Shown here: one piece after another, positions 44,961-57,354 of the stretch
Layout of the letters: each line of letters starts with the position of its first letter
Position numbering within the stretch: position 1 is the stretch's first letter
Assembly (NCBI GenBank): GCA_039654915.1
Contig: CM077594.1
Coordinates: 111,304,893-111,368,892 of the forward strand
DNA from: Aquilaria yunnanensis
Taxonomy: Eukaryota; Streptophyta; Magnoliopsida; Malvales; Thymelaeaceae
Direction of reading: 5' to 3'
Length of the DNA stretch: 64,000 nt
The notes under the pieces: model-generated
The model's input: only the letters and a program-made list of their open reading frames with translations
Database searches by the model: none
Told to the model about the DNA's origin: nothing
Position numbers and translations under genes: made by a program

Positions 44961-45830
44961 AGTTGATGCGGAGTGTAGCATAATTTTTTGGCACCGATTT
45001 GTCATCTTAGTGAAATTTGAGGTATGATATGATATAAGAACATATGTTGTGGAAAAGGGTTATTGCCAAGTCATTATCAGCCTGTCTACTTAAAATCAAG
45101 TCAAATGCTTGTATTATAGCATTGCACGAGGCCTCCACGATGGTAAATTTTACTTGGATCTACTGGCAACAGTAGCTTTAAATGTCTTGTCCGCAGAAGA
45201 AGATTGGTCAAAAATAGCATAATTTTTCCTTTTTATTGCTTTCCTTTTGATAGACAGACAGTCGCAGAAGTCATTGAACTGGAAGGAGAAGACATTCGGT
45301 CTGTTGGGTATGTTTTTTGTACCTGTAACCTCGAGCATTTGATGTAATTCGTTAATAGTCCCATAGTTTGATACCTTGTGTTGTATCGCTATCACCATCA
45401 AATGTTTCCTGAATCAGTGTGCATTATGTTACGTAGGATTACCGGTCGAATATAGGCTTTAAGCAGCAGGCTGTACATCTCTTTCCCGACTCACAGTTAG
45501 CATCCTACTCTAGTCGGGATTACGTTATCCACCTCTTTCCAAATACTAGTTAAAAAAAAAAAAAGATTGTATTGCATTACGGAGTTTTTTTTTTTTATAA
45601 ATAATTTCAATTGGTTATTAATTTTCAAAATAATTACTAGTAGATAATTTAAATTTATTTACATGTAATTGTTAGATTGTGTTGTATTTACATAAAGAAA
45701 AGGTGTTAATTTAAAATATTTGCTAATTATTAAAAAATTCTTAGATAATCTAAATTATTGCAAGCTAAATATTTTAAATTAGCATTTTAAAAATTAATTT
45801 TAAACGGAGCCAAAAAATGGATGTAGTGTA
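44961..45830. other. 3' flank of the CDCA7-like gene
   Basis: Presumed 3' UTR and spacer, with no gene. AT-rich DNA from about 45550 contains an imperfect inverted word (TACGGAGTTTTT / AAACGGAGCC) that is not a clear element. Confidence 0.4.
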
Positions 45831-45831
45831 G

Positions 45832-48800
45832 ATTTTTATTTTTTAAGGGAAAGAACATTCCATTAAATTAAGAAGAATTTAACACCATAGACAACCAGTC
45901 AGGGAAATGATTGTTCCAAGCAAACTTACCCACAAAACTAAGGCCTTTTCTAGTTAGGGCATGAGTAACACAATTTCCTACACAATGAACAAATGAAAAG
46001 GAACAAGACTCAAAGAAACTTGCTAAAACCCTAATTTCATCTAAAATAAAACCAAAGTACAATGAAGAAGGAATTTCATGTTGGAGCTTATTGACCAAAG
46101 ACAAAGAATTTGGCTCACTAATACTGTTCCTTAAGGCATATCAATGAGCTTTTGGAAGGTTGAAGGCTAACAAGAATAGCTAGAGCTTCAAGATAAGCTA
46201 CATTTCTACCTGAATATTGCAACCTATAACTGCATATACCGTCAAAGCTCTCCAAAGCTGTATCAACATTGATCTTCAAAGAGCTTCTGCTCAGTGGGGA
46301 CCAGGTGCAAGCACAATTGGTAGGAGTAGGCTTTGCCACCATGGTGCTTTCACAGGCTTTCTTCTAGCCTTTGATTTAGCATTTTATCGACCTCTCCAAC
46401 TTTTGTGGAGATTAAGAAAAAGATTCATGGATTATGTTATTCCAGTTAAACCACATAAACCAACAGTACATAGGGATTAACACTGCCACCTAAGCATCCT
46501 TCTCCATCACCAGCTGAAGTTTGTCACGCACATCATTATTAGACAAGTCTAGTTGAACACCCAACTCTTGCTAGACCCGATGTGAAAACCTACACTCCAC
46601 CATCAACAGTGGTGAATCTAGAAATTTTATAAAGGGAGGTCTGTGTATGTATATTAAACAATAACATTATAAAATACAGTTTATAAATTTGCATACATAA
46701 CATAATGATTGGAAAAAAAAATGGAAGATCTAAAAATGTTTTGATTTAGCATTTGTTTTTTCTATCCTTGATTGACTTGCTTCAATGAAATATGGAGAAG
46801 TGAAAAAGATGCCCATGTTGTACAGAATGTACAAAACAAAAATTTCCTTTTATCCCGTAAACCTGTACATTCATTCTCACTTGGCTCATTTAACTATATT
46901 AAGTGTCCAATTAGCTATCCTTACTTTTTTTTATATGTTTGAAAAGAAAAAAGAGTGACAAAAAAAGTTTAAATCCTAGATAGGAAAATATATAAAAGTT
47001 TAAAGACCAATATAGGACTTTTATCGTTATAATTATCAATAAAGAGAAGAGACCAACCTATTCTTTTATTTTTATTAAGGTAAATGAGGCATATACTTTT
47101 GTTTCATTATAGTTATAAAAATTAAAATGGTTTATTAAAAAATTAAAGGGGTTTAATTACTAAATTATTTATCACTTATTGACATTTTCCTAGAAAATGA
47201 AGGGTCCATGGACCCTATATTATATATGTGGGTATGCCACTGACCATTAGATGATCAACAGTTTCTTTTCCAAGACTGTATACAAGACACTCCATCATAG
47301 CCGTTATCCCTCGTCTCCTTAGGTTGCCCTTAGCAGGGAGCAAATTCATGCAAAAGTGCCAAAAGAGAAGCTATACCCTTGGAGGTAGCGATAAGTTCCA
47401 AAGCGATCTCCAAAAATCTGAACAAATCAAGGGATCTTTATTATATAAGATGGCATATGCAAGGTAATAGGCAGATTTGACCATGAATTTGCCATTGTTT
47501 GTCATTCCTTATGTTAGCACATTTTCACGAAATCTCAAAAATAACAAGATGGATTTGGTAAAAGCTACATCATGAGGGTTAAAGAGAGCATCGATTAAGT
47601 TGTGGTTCCACTCCCATAAATTGTGATCGATCAAGTTTGCCACCATCTAAAGCTCTGTGCCTGGGATCAAACATGTAACCAACTTGAGCGAAGGGCTAGG
47701 AACCCATTTATCATGCTATAAGGAAATGCTTGTCCCGCCACCAATCCTAAAAAATGCTCCAGCTTTTAAGATTTTTCTTCCAACTATAAGCCTCTTAAAA
47801 ACTATTGACATACTCTTTGGTTCCACCAGCCTCAAGCAGGATGTGAATGGGTGATACCTCTCTCTAAACACTCTCGTAACCAAACCCCCCAAGTTGCATG
47901 CCAATCTCCATACTTGTTTTGCCAACATAGCTCTATTAAAACTCTCCAAATCATGAAAACTGAAGGCCTTTGCTCGTTTAGACATGCATATCTCATCAAA
48001 TGCACACCAAATAATTTTCCCTTCCTTTATGTCGAGCGACCAAAAGAAACGTATAGCAAGTGATTATAGCTTACCATACACCTCGGTAAGGAGAAAGATG
48101 TAGCTCATTAAGTGGGTAGGCATTGCTCGAATGATGACTTTCATAAGCACACTCCATCTTGCCTGAAGGAAGAGAAAAGTTTTCCACCAAACCAACTTCC
48201 TTTTAACACATTCAATCAAGTATTCAAATTGTGTGATTTTCTTATGCTCCAAGAGCAAGAGCCAGAGGAAACCAAGATATTTATCTACCTTCAAGCAACT
48301 CCTTGTCCCAAGCAAATGAATGAGCCTCTGCCTTACTCCTCATCAATAGCTAGGGCTAAAGAAGACAAATGATTTTGGCATGTTCACTACTTGCCCAAAG
48401 ACACGTTTGTACAACTGTAATAAAGCCGTCAGGTGTCTTACATTCTTCTTTTTAGCCTGAAAGAACAGAATGCTATCATCAACGAAGAACAGGTGGGACA
48501 CAGTGGGCTTGTAGCTGCTAACCATCACTTTAGTAATTCATTGGCGCTCTTCAGCATCTCGTAACAGGGCCGAAAAACCCACCATATAGAAAAGGAACAA
48601 GAATGGGGGGAAAGGAACTTCTTTCCAAAGCTCCCTGAAGGCTTTAAAAGGTTTAGTGGCCTACCTATTAAGCAAAGCCAAAAAAGATGAAGATTCCACA
48701 CAACACATAAGTAACTTGACCCATCTTTAAAAAAAGCCCATTCAAATCATTATTGCCCGTAGGAAACATGACTCAACCCTATCATACACTTTTAACATGT

Positions 48801-51800
48801 TGAGCTTAAGTCCCATCAAAGCCTGTTTATTACCATATCAATTGTTGATGAAGTGACATATCTCAAGAGCAATTAGAGTGTTATTTGACAATAATCAACC
48901 TAGCATAAAAGCTGACTGATTCTTTAAGATAACTTATGGAAAGATTGCGTTCAACCGATTTGCCAACACCTTGGCAATAACCTTGTAGAGAACATTGCAA
49001 AGACTAATTAGTTGAAAGTTAGAAACTCATTTAAGGCTATTTACCTTTGGAATCAAAACAATGAAAGTCGAGTTAAGATCATCCAAAATCACCCCAGAAT
49101 TTAGAATGCCCAAGATAAAATCAATAACTTTATTCTTAAAGAAATGCCAAAAATTTTGAAAAAATAATGGGGGTAGGCCATTAGGCCCCGAGGCCTTTGT
49201 TGGGTGCATCTGAAAAACTGCCTGACAAATCCCTTCCTTTCAGAAAGATTGGTCTAAATGTTGGTTCATACACTCTGCCATGCACCTACTCACCAACAGT
49301 ATCACATCCTAAAAGTGTGAAGGATGCATAAAAAAAAAAAAGGGACTTGAAATAGTGAACAATCTCTTCTTGTATAGCTTTGTGTTCCTTAAGCTCACAT
49401 TCACTACTTATCCAAAAGCTATGAATATAATTCTTATGTCTCTTTCCTAAAGCCATTTAATGAAAGGAACAAGTATTGCGACTACTTTTTTTCAACCATA
49501 GAGATTTAGCACATTGGCTCCAGTGCTTCTCCTTCATTTTATACAAGACTACTAGCTCTTTCTCTAGTTCACAACAACGCAGAAAATCCATCTCGGATGG
49601 CCATTGTTTTGCTACCTTATCCAGTTCCTTTTCGGCCTTTCTAATTTGTCTAGGGAGAGAGTCTAAATTAGCTTTCCATTCTCTCAATCCACTAGATCAT
49701 GCTCTTAACCTATCAAAAAAAGGAGCACCTTAGTTCTCAGGAAGTCATGACTGGAACACCTCCTCACATTTCGCATTTAAGGTCTAAGCCGATTCAAAAT
49801 GCTATATGTTATGTACGTGACGTGCCACTCTACCCAACAAGTGAATATGAAGACCATAATGATCAGAACAAGTAAAAGGAAAATGGTCCATTTACATTTT
49901 CGAAAACAAGGATTTGAAACTCAAAGTTGCCAGGCCTTGATCCAGCCTTTCCTGCATAAGAACCCCTCTAGAACACACATGTCTCCAAGTGAAGTCAGAC
50001 CCATGGAATCCACCAATTAAGCATCAATCATGGCTTCCCTAAAATTGTCCTTTTTCCTAGGATTATAATCCTAATGTCTTCTTTCTTATAAGACCACAAA
50101 AGCTCATCAAAGTTACCAACAATGAGCTAAGAAAGACCCGACTATCCAGATAATGAACGTAGTAAATGCCACAAAAGAGGTCTAAGACCTCTAACTAGTC
50201 AACCTCTAGAAAAAACCAGTAGTCGAGACCTATACATCAATATGAAATTGAGAACACTATACTAACTCTACCTTCTACCTTTTTCACAAAAGAAAGCAAG
50301 CCTTTTTTTTTTTACGCTTGCATGAAATTGTAATACATGACAGGAACCTAAATTTCTTCATATTCTTTCCATTTCAAATATGGTTTTCTTAGTCTTCAAA
50401 AAGAAGACCATATTAGGGGACTATTTCTCGACTGCCCTTGTCAGGGCTTGAACTATCCGAGGTGGCCCCAACCCTTGACAATTCAAACCAAACATGGTCA
50501 TTGGGATCAACAGGGGGAATCATTGCTCCTCCCTGCCAAAAAAAGGTCATTAACACCTATACAAGCTTTCACAGTATGACTATCTGCCACTTCCACAACC
50601 TCTTTTCACTTAGATGGCATCAAGGATCCTTTCGTAGAACTTTACTCTATACCAAGCCTACACCAAACAAGCTCTCCAAGGTGGAGTTGATGCACACCCT
50701 TAGCTCTTTCTAGTGTCCTTACAGTTCGGATATGCATTATGGGATGATTTTTTACTAGCCCAAGGCTCGAATGAAGAAAGCCATCAACCACAAAGTCTGA
50801 ACCACCAGAAAGGCCAACAGTGGTTTTAACTGGAGACGCCTTCATTCGGACCAAAGCCCTCACAACATTGGGAGCATTATTGACCACTTGACGACAATAG
50901 GCTATAACACCTTGGACCTCAACTTTCTCAAGCTGGGATAATATTTCACCATCCATGACTAGTTCCATGGAAGATGCGCTAAAGACAGTGAGCATCTTCT
51001 TAATTATTTTTGGGACCATAGCCTCATTTAAAGACCTTGTTATTGATTTATATGACTTCGAGTCATGTTAGTAATGCCTACTTTCTAATTGGCCTCCCCC
51101 ACCTCGCAGTGTTGCAATAAGCCAAAGTCAATCTCCATATTGTGCAACGCTCTATTCCCTACCAAAAATCCCCATAAAACACTCACACTCCATATGATCA
51201 ACCTTCCCACTTCTGTAGCAAAAGTTTGGTAGCTGTTCATACTTTAAGCAGAACTAACATTTTCCACAATTGTCTTCCATAAACAAACCCTGACGAAGCA
51301 GTTGTGAAATGTCAATCAACACTCTAGCTCTTAGTAACGGTCTAATCATATCCGTTCTAATCACCATCCCCAGCTAACCTCCCAAAGTTTTAGCAATTGA
51401 ATCAGTAAACTTGTCAAATGGGGTATCTAAGATATGCATAAAAAATGCCACCCGATTAAACTATAGGGATGATGGTCTATTGCCCTTTTGCAGTTGCCTC
51501 ATGACTATGATTCTATTATTAAATGACAACGGACTGCCACTTGATCTTTTTCTCTCTTAAAGCATGCAATGAATAGGTTATCGTTAGATAAAGGGCAGGT
51601 GGAAAATGCAAACTGGTTACATCAAGCCATGTGTAATGCCTTCCATGGATGCTCCGTCTGCACCACCCTGTTCAAGAAGACTTTCATGGCCACCATCAAT
51701 TTAGTAAAACCCCCACACTCTTTCAACGATAATATTAACCAATAGAATTGATCTTCCTCTTCAGTGAGGCTCATAGTAGTAAAATACTTATCCAAGGAAT

Positions 51801-51995
51801 CCATGAATACCACCCAAAATAAACTAGGAACCTTAAAAAAAAATGAAAGACATTGATGAAACGAATCAAGATACCGGTGACAGAATAAACACACCAAATC
51901 AACAAAATAGAGAAGTTCTTGTGCAACATGGAATAAGTGCATGGAAAAAGGGAAAAGCCCTATCAGAGTCCATGAGGGACAAAAATTCAACCTAA
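45832..51995 (-). pseudogene. L1-type LINE with RNase H domain, decayed and interrupted
   Basis: Minus-strand order matches a full plant L1 LINE. ORF1 starts at 51804 (MDSLDKYF, LTEEED) and ends with a knuckle near 51210 whose second Cys is Ser (CYRSGKVDHMECEC). ORF2 opens near 50490 with the endonuclease (GPPRIVQALTRAVEK, later VGNFDELL). Reverse transcriptase blocks follow: KASGPNGLPPLFFQ.FW (about 49180), SHLFFVDDSILFF (about 48490, catalytic DD kept), KYLGF and MKVIIRAMPTHLMSY (about 48280-48100), FHDLESFNRAMLAKQ.WRL (about 47940). RNase H (KINVDTALESFDG, then LVNKLQ..) lies at 46342-45868. The 3' end is A-rich on the minus strand near 45840. Many stops and shifts make it inactive. A hAT lies at 46607-47242. 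The 5' limit is approximate. Confidence 0.8.
46607..47242. mobile_element. hAT-type MITE inserted in the LINE
   Basis: The ends are CAGTGGTGAATCTAG on the left and, inverted, CAGTGGCATACCCAC on the right, typical hAT CAGTGGC-type termini. The flanks accatcaa (46599-46606) and accattag (47243-47250) agree at 6 of 8, an 8-bp hAT-size target duplication. LINE sequence resumes on both sides. Non-coding. Confidence 0.7.
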
Positions 51996-52130
51996 TGTGG
52001 TAAGGTTATTAAAATCAGGATTTTACCTAGAGTCATTTTTTAGTTTCTACAGTCGTAAAATCGTAAATTTTTTTCAAAACATATAACTAAAGGCTTCTTC
52101 TTCCTTTGCAAAAGTTATATTACATGTTTA

Positions 52131-52830
52131 TCCCACATTGCTAAATTAGAAGGATAAACAAGGGTTTGAGGGGATAAAAAGCCATGACTAGAGATCCCTC
52201 AATGCATAAGTTTACTTTTGTTATCCTTGTTCTGCAAAACCTTATATCACATAAATGAGTTAGAAGTGGAAACAAAGACTTAGAGAGTATAAAATTGCAT
52301 GGATAGATTCCTCATCCATTTTAGAAGCTGGTAAACGGTTGTGTCCTTGTGCTTTTCCCTCACTATCCCACATGGATAGCTTAGGAAGAAGACAAGAGTT
52401 TGAGATTTTATAAAAGACTATGGCTAGTGAATTCTTCTGTGCTCCTTATCATGTTTCCCTTTTGCTATCTTACATGGATGATCAAGGAGGAGAAAGGAAA
52501 ACTTGAGAGTATGGAAATCATGTGCAGATCAGATTCTATTTGTTGTTCTTCATAATCCCATAGGGATAACTTAAACCAAAATGTGGGTTTGAGGAGTTTT
52601 AAAAAGGCATGAACAAAGAGCTTTTCTTGTGAACCTTTGTATTTTTTGCTATCCTACATGGGTGGGCAAGGAAAAAGTAAAAGGATGGGTTTGAGGATAT
52701 AAAGACGGGACCCCCTAGATGAGCTACTATTAGCTTCGACGTGGGGGTGTTTCAATTTTTTTTCTTCATCCTACATGGATGAAGAAAACGTGAAACAAGG
52801 ATTTGAGATGTTATATAGGCATGGCTAGAG
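52131..52830 (+). promoter_or_regulatory. Array of seven USE/TATA-like promoter modules
   Basis: Seven degenerate units of about 90-120 bp each pair a word like TCCCACATGG with a TATA-like box. Upstream words start at 52131, 52245, 52366, 52468, 52556, 52652 and 52769. TATA-like boxes start at 52173, 52288, 52409, 52510, 52598, 52698 and 52812. The gaps are 32, 33, 33, 32, 32, 36 and 33 bp. GGGTTTGAGG-like words precede most TATA boxes and GGCATGGCTAGAG-like words follow them. RTCCCACATCG is the plant snRNA upstream sequence element, and about 33-34 bp to TATA is the spacing of RNA polymerase II-type snRNA genes. No snRNA sequence follows any unit. The array lies just beyond the 5' end of the LINE and points away from it. 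Confidence 0.55.
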
Positions 52831-53408
52831 CAATGCTTTCCAAGTCAAGTTTTCAGGCCTTGTTAGCTCTAATGGGCTTTGTGGCTTGCATTGAATGTTT
52901 TTTAATCAAATAATTGTTGTCCTACTGTTTGAGTCTTATAGTCTCATGATTCAAACGTTTCTATGTTTCAAATTGCATTTATGAATGACTTTATCATTGA
53001 GTATGTTTCTGTTGTGTTTTGAAACAATTTTGGGGTCTTAAATTATAGAAACAAACAAACGTTTCTATGTTTCAAAACATATTTTTAATAACCTTGTACT
53101 GTAGTGTAGATTTTGAAAGCTGAAATTAAGTGTGATTTAACTCTATTTATTTTTGTTGATTTTGGGAGCAACATTTTATTACCTTTTCATAGTTTATTTT
53201 CATAAATAATTTAAATTTATTGTAAGACAAATATCGGATATCACATAAACAAACCTAATTCACAATTACTACTTGTGTTGGTTATTGAGTTGAGACCAAA
53301 TCCCATGCTTAGGGTCCATTAACAATGTTGTTGCCAAAATATTCAATTCTTCTTTTTTGTTTTTAGGTATTAAAACTTTTTGTTTTGATTATTACTGTTT
53401 TTAGCTAT

Positions 53409-53625
53409 TACCCGTGTTTTTACGTTTTTTTGCAACATTCATTATTTAACAATTAATCTATAATTTTTTATTTTTTAATATTTTACTATATAAATGATAA
53501 ATAAAGAACTATAGTTTCTAAATATTTATTTTTTTATTTTTTTCTAAAAAATAATAATATGAAAAAATTTAAGTCAAACTATTTGAAAAATTCAAATATT
53601 TCAGAAAAATATGGGATGAAGGAAG
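53409..53625. mobile_element. Degenerate Stowaway-type MITE
   Basis: The right end (reverse complement CTTCCTTCATCCCATATTT) followed by TA and the interior TTTCTAAATATTTATTTTT match the copy at 13644-13867. The left end is unclear and the start is an estimate. Confidence 0.45.
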
Positions 53626-54050
53626 TATTTCTTATCCAAAAGTAGGATTTGTCAACCATTTATTTTTATTTTTTTATGCTAAAAAAGGAATTAAGAAGAG
53701 AGGGCAAATGAGTTTGAAATGAGAAGGTAGCTAAGGCATGAACACTCTGAACTACATTTCCCCTGATAGCTAGGGATGAACATTTGATTGGTTTAGTTTG
53801 GAATTGATCCGAACATGATGATCTAATTGATTTTCAGATTTTATAAAACGTATCTGAATTGTCTAAATTACATATCAGAATTGATCTGAACCACTCGAAT
53901 TATATTTCATTTTATTCAGTTATGTTCCTAAGACATAGACACATAGTAAATGAAAAAAATAATTAAAACTTTAACCTCTCATATCCAAAATTAAATAAAG
54001 AATATTGCCCAAAATTAGTAGAAAAAACTTTATTTATATATGGTCAATAC

Positions 54051-55005
54051 TAGGGGTGAGCATGAGTTAAGTAAACCCGAAACCGAAACCGAAACCGAAA
54101 CCGAACCCGAACCACCCCTATTGGGTTGGGTAAAAATTGATCATGGTTCTCGGGTTGGTTCCACATATAGGAGAACCGACGGTTTTTGGGTTGATTCTGG
54201 TTCCATATGGAACCAACCCGAGATATATATATAATTATATAATAAAAATTATAGTATTATTAATATATCCATACACACACACACACACACATATTTCTTT
54301 GAAGTATTATGATGGTTATTTTGTGTTTTTATATTAAACTCTTAAACTGATGTTCCAAATTGAAACAGTATGGAAGTTGTGGGATCATTTACGAAATTTC
54401 CCCATATTTACTTAAATCATTTTGCTTCATAGACCCATCAGTCCTAAGTCATTTTGCTTTCGATCTTTCATTCCATACTACTCTTTATGACATAATTATG
54501 ATATTTTTTTCATTTGAGTCATGTAAAATTAAAATTTATGACATCAACATATTTTAAGTTTTGATACTGAAGAAGATGATCTTAAAGGCTTAATTTTTCA
54601 TATTAAATTTCATACCAATATTAGAATTACTGGAATGAAGTAAACTAGTTGAGATAAAAGATACTCCACAAGCAACTCTTTTGAACCATTTTTGTAAGAA
54701 CAACATTTTAAACTCTTTTGAATGTATCTAAGTACATATATTTAAATATTAATTTAATTGTATATTATGTTGAATATGTCATAAAACTGATTATGAATGT
54801 AGATTTATTGAATTTTGGTGTTGTTATAGGTATATGATATAAACCGAAAAACCTGAGAACCAGAACCGAGAAACCCACAACCATGGTTCTGGTTCTGTTC
54901 GGTTCTCAGTTTTGGGTTTGGTAGAAAAATTTTGGAACCGAAGTTATTTCGGGTTGGTTTGGTTCCACCATAAAACCGAACCAATCCAACCCATTCTCAC
55001 CCCTA
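54051..55005. mobile_element. Inner hAT element with perfect 8-bp target duplication
   Basis: The ends are TAGGGGTGAGCATGAG and, inverted, TAGGGGTGAGAATGGG. Perfect GTCAATAC direct repeats flank it (54043-54050 and 55006-55013), diagnostic of hAT. Subterminal zones are filled with AACCGA-type repeats on the left and GGTTCGGTT-type repeats on the right. The interior has a CA microsatellite (about 54272-54290) and no transposase. It is younger than its host element, whose duplication has decayed. Confidence 0.85.
54079..54111. repeat. (AAACCG)n short tandem repeat in the hAT end
   Basis: About five units of a six-base AAACCG word, drifting to AACCCG. It superficially resembles a telomere-type repeat but belongs to the hAT subterminal region. 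Confidence 0.8.
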
Positions 55006-55231
55006 GTCAATACATATAATGATAAAAATCAATAAGAAATAACTTCGTCTATTCTGTATATTCAGTTTTTAGTTTATGATCCAATAACCAAATTCGATAA
55101 CCGAACATGAAATTCAATTTTAGCATGAACCCACCAAACTGGAAAAAAAAACCAAATCATTTTATTTGAATATAATCAGTCTTTTTAGCCTTTTTCGTTT
55201 TGTCCGAATAATGTTCACCTCTACTGACAAC

Positions 55232-56470
55232 TACAAGGGAAAATCATTGAAACTTAGCAAGTAGGGATCAAATATGATTAAACTTCTCAGCTAACTTAAG
55301 GTGCATGGGGGCACTTCAAGAAATTTGAGTCACTCCTTAGGAACAGTTTGAAAGAATGATGATGTTGCATAGATGAAACTTGCTAACATAGGGCAAAGTG
55401 TCCAAGATGGCAATGATTTCAACCATGAGTGGAGACGAGTAATTTCCTAAGAAGCACTAGCTAGAATCCCAAGATGAAGAAGAAGGAAATCTTGCCACCA
55501 ACGTCACTGCACCTAAACTAGCATTGGACTTCCACTCACCGTCCACATAGAAGCGGATCGGGTTGGCAGGCTAAACTGAAGACCCCAAGGTAAAGACACT
55601 TGGAGGATGATGAGGTCGAGCCAACATAATCAATCTAGTTTTAAGTTCTGACGCTATCCAAAAGTTGTGGATAATACATGCAACCTGAAAAATAATGGAA
55701 AATATGTCCTTATGAGAGTCGTTGAAAGTTACATCATTTGGTTATAGCCATAAGCTTCACAGGATGGCAATGGTCCCTTCAAATAGGTCCGACTGACGAG
55801 CTTTGGTGGCTTTTTTATTAGATTAGAAGAGGTGTTTGTTAAACCTGAAGCCAACAAGGAGCTTAAAAGTATAACATTAGATGAACGAAAGTCGAAAAAT
55901 GAGGAAAGGACATTTTTAGTCCTTTAACTTTCTCAATTTGGCCAAGTGAGTCCTAGGACTGAAAATGTACTTTAACTTTTTCAATTTTCCCCGTAGAAAA
56001 AAAAAAAAACAGACAAGCCCATCATTTTCTCAAGTCCCTCAACTAGCAAAAACAATCAATTCTGAGTCCCAAGTTCTAATTTGCCTCAACTAACACACTG
56101 TTACCATCTTTCCATGCTTTTTAAACCTCCTTGCCTTGCTGTTGAACTGAACATGAACATCAGCCCCAGCTGCACAAAAAGCATTCCACTAGACACTTGC
56201 AGCATCTTACAGTTGTTTCACGCAAAGCTTCAACTTTGAACGACCACCTTACGATGGACAACCTGCCATCAGTGTTTAAGGTCCACTGGAGACACCCAAC
56301 TTCATCTCTGATAAAAGTGACTCTAGTCTAGTGTATGCAACTTCAATTCCTTCGCCTTTCAAAAGTTCAAAACAAGTCGGTGCTGGAGCAGAACTTAATT
56401 AAAAGTGCATGCTATTGCTAGCCGAATGCCTCACAAACTTCTTAAACATGATGCCACGGCCAATGGAAAC
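55232..56470. other. Intergenic DNA, no gene seen
   Basis: No supported ORF. A CCTTTAACTTTCTCAATTTGG phrase near 55920 recalls similar wording in the hAT MITEs at 38.4 and 46.9 kb. Confidence 0.45.
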
Positions 56471-56903
56471 TGGTAGCAGGTTTAGCAACTTTCTACTAGA
56501 AAATAGAAATCAAAAGCCAAAGGGAACGATTTAATTTCTCGCCAAAGAATTAAGGTGCTCATGAGATACTCGGCTTCGCACAGCGTCCAAGGCAGCGCTC
56601 CCATTTCCAACGGTTTTTGAATCGGCGATGGAAGATGGAATCGGTCAGAATCCTCACGCCTCAGCATTGTGGATCTGGTAATTAAGCATGAGCAGAGAGA
56701 TTGAGATTGAAAACAAAATCAGGAATCCAAGATCAAACATGAGAAGAGGCAAGTAGAACTGGAACAGAGAAGAATCTATAAAAGAATACTTGAGTATGTA
56801 GTTGAAACAGATACCATAGCAGGTTGAAGATGAAGAGCTTGAGCCTGGCCTGGGGAATGGGGATGGTCGTTAAACCCAACTTAAAAATCGTAACAGAATT
56901 TCG

Positions 56904-57354
56904 GGTAAAAGGCATCCTTGGTCCTAATCTTTATTCACCATTGTAATCTGGTTTCCACCCTTCTTTTATTGCATATCAGTGTCAAAACCCTCAAAGTTTG
57001 TTGCATATTAGTTCTTAATCCCAAGTCTAGAACTGGTCTACAAAATGTCATATATATAAGTCATAAATCTTACATCTCACCCATATAAGATTTGGGGGCC
57101 TCAGAGTAATTGTCTTTCAGTAAATTTAAACTATATCATAATTTTTTATAGTTAAAAGACTATTTAGATTATTGGTTTTTTTTTTCTCTATAAATTGGGT
57201 TTTTTTGCTAATTCACTCTTCCTGTGGGACTATCGGACGAGGAACCAATCTGCAATGCTTTATAAAAGTTTAGAACCAACATACAACGAAACAAAATATG
57301 AGACCAATTTACAATTATATTTCTAAGTTTGGGACTAATGATGCAATTTATCTG
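56904..57354. mobile_element. Mutator-like TIR element near the DUF2854 gene promoter
   Basis: Left arm GGTAAAAGGCATCCTTGGTCC and inverted right arm CAGATAAATTGCATCATTAG. Similarity continues through GTCCYAA and TTGTAAWYTGGTYTC. The flanks agattt-like (agaatttcg) and agaattgtc match at 6 of 9. It lies 253 bp upstream of the DUF2854 gene start codon. Its centre (57054-57106) holds a TRIM-LTR-like phrase with TATATATA. Confidence 0.5.

Larger units (their letters stand above)
53771..55223. mobile_element. Outer hAT element, interrupted by a related hAT
   Basis: The left end TAGGGATGAACATTTGAT and the inverted right end TAGAGGTGAACATTATTC form short terminal inverted repeats. The flanks ctgatagc (53763-53770) and ctgacaac (55224-55231) agree at 6 of 8. 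Without the inner insertion it is about 500 bp and non-coding. Confidence 0.65.

Noticed and set aside
54079..54111. AAACCG repeats read as telomere-like or coding
   Set aside because: The unit is hexameric and part of the hAT subterminal repeats. The plus-strand ORF 54040-54234 across it is a by-product.
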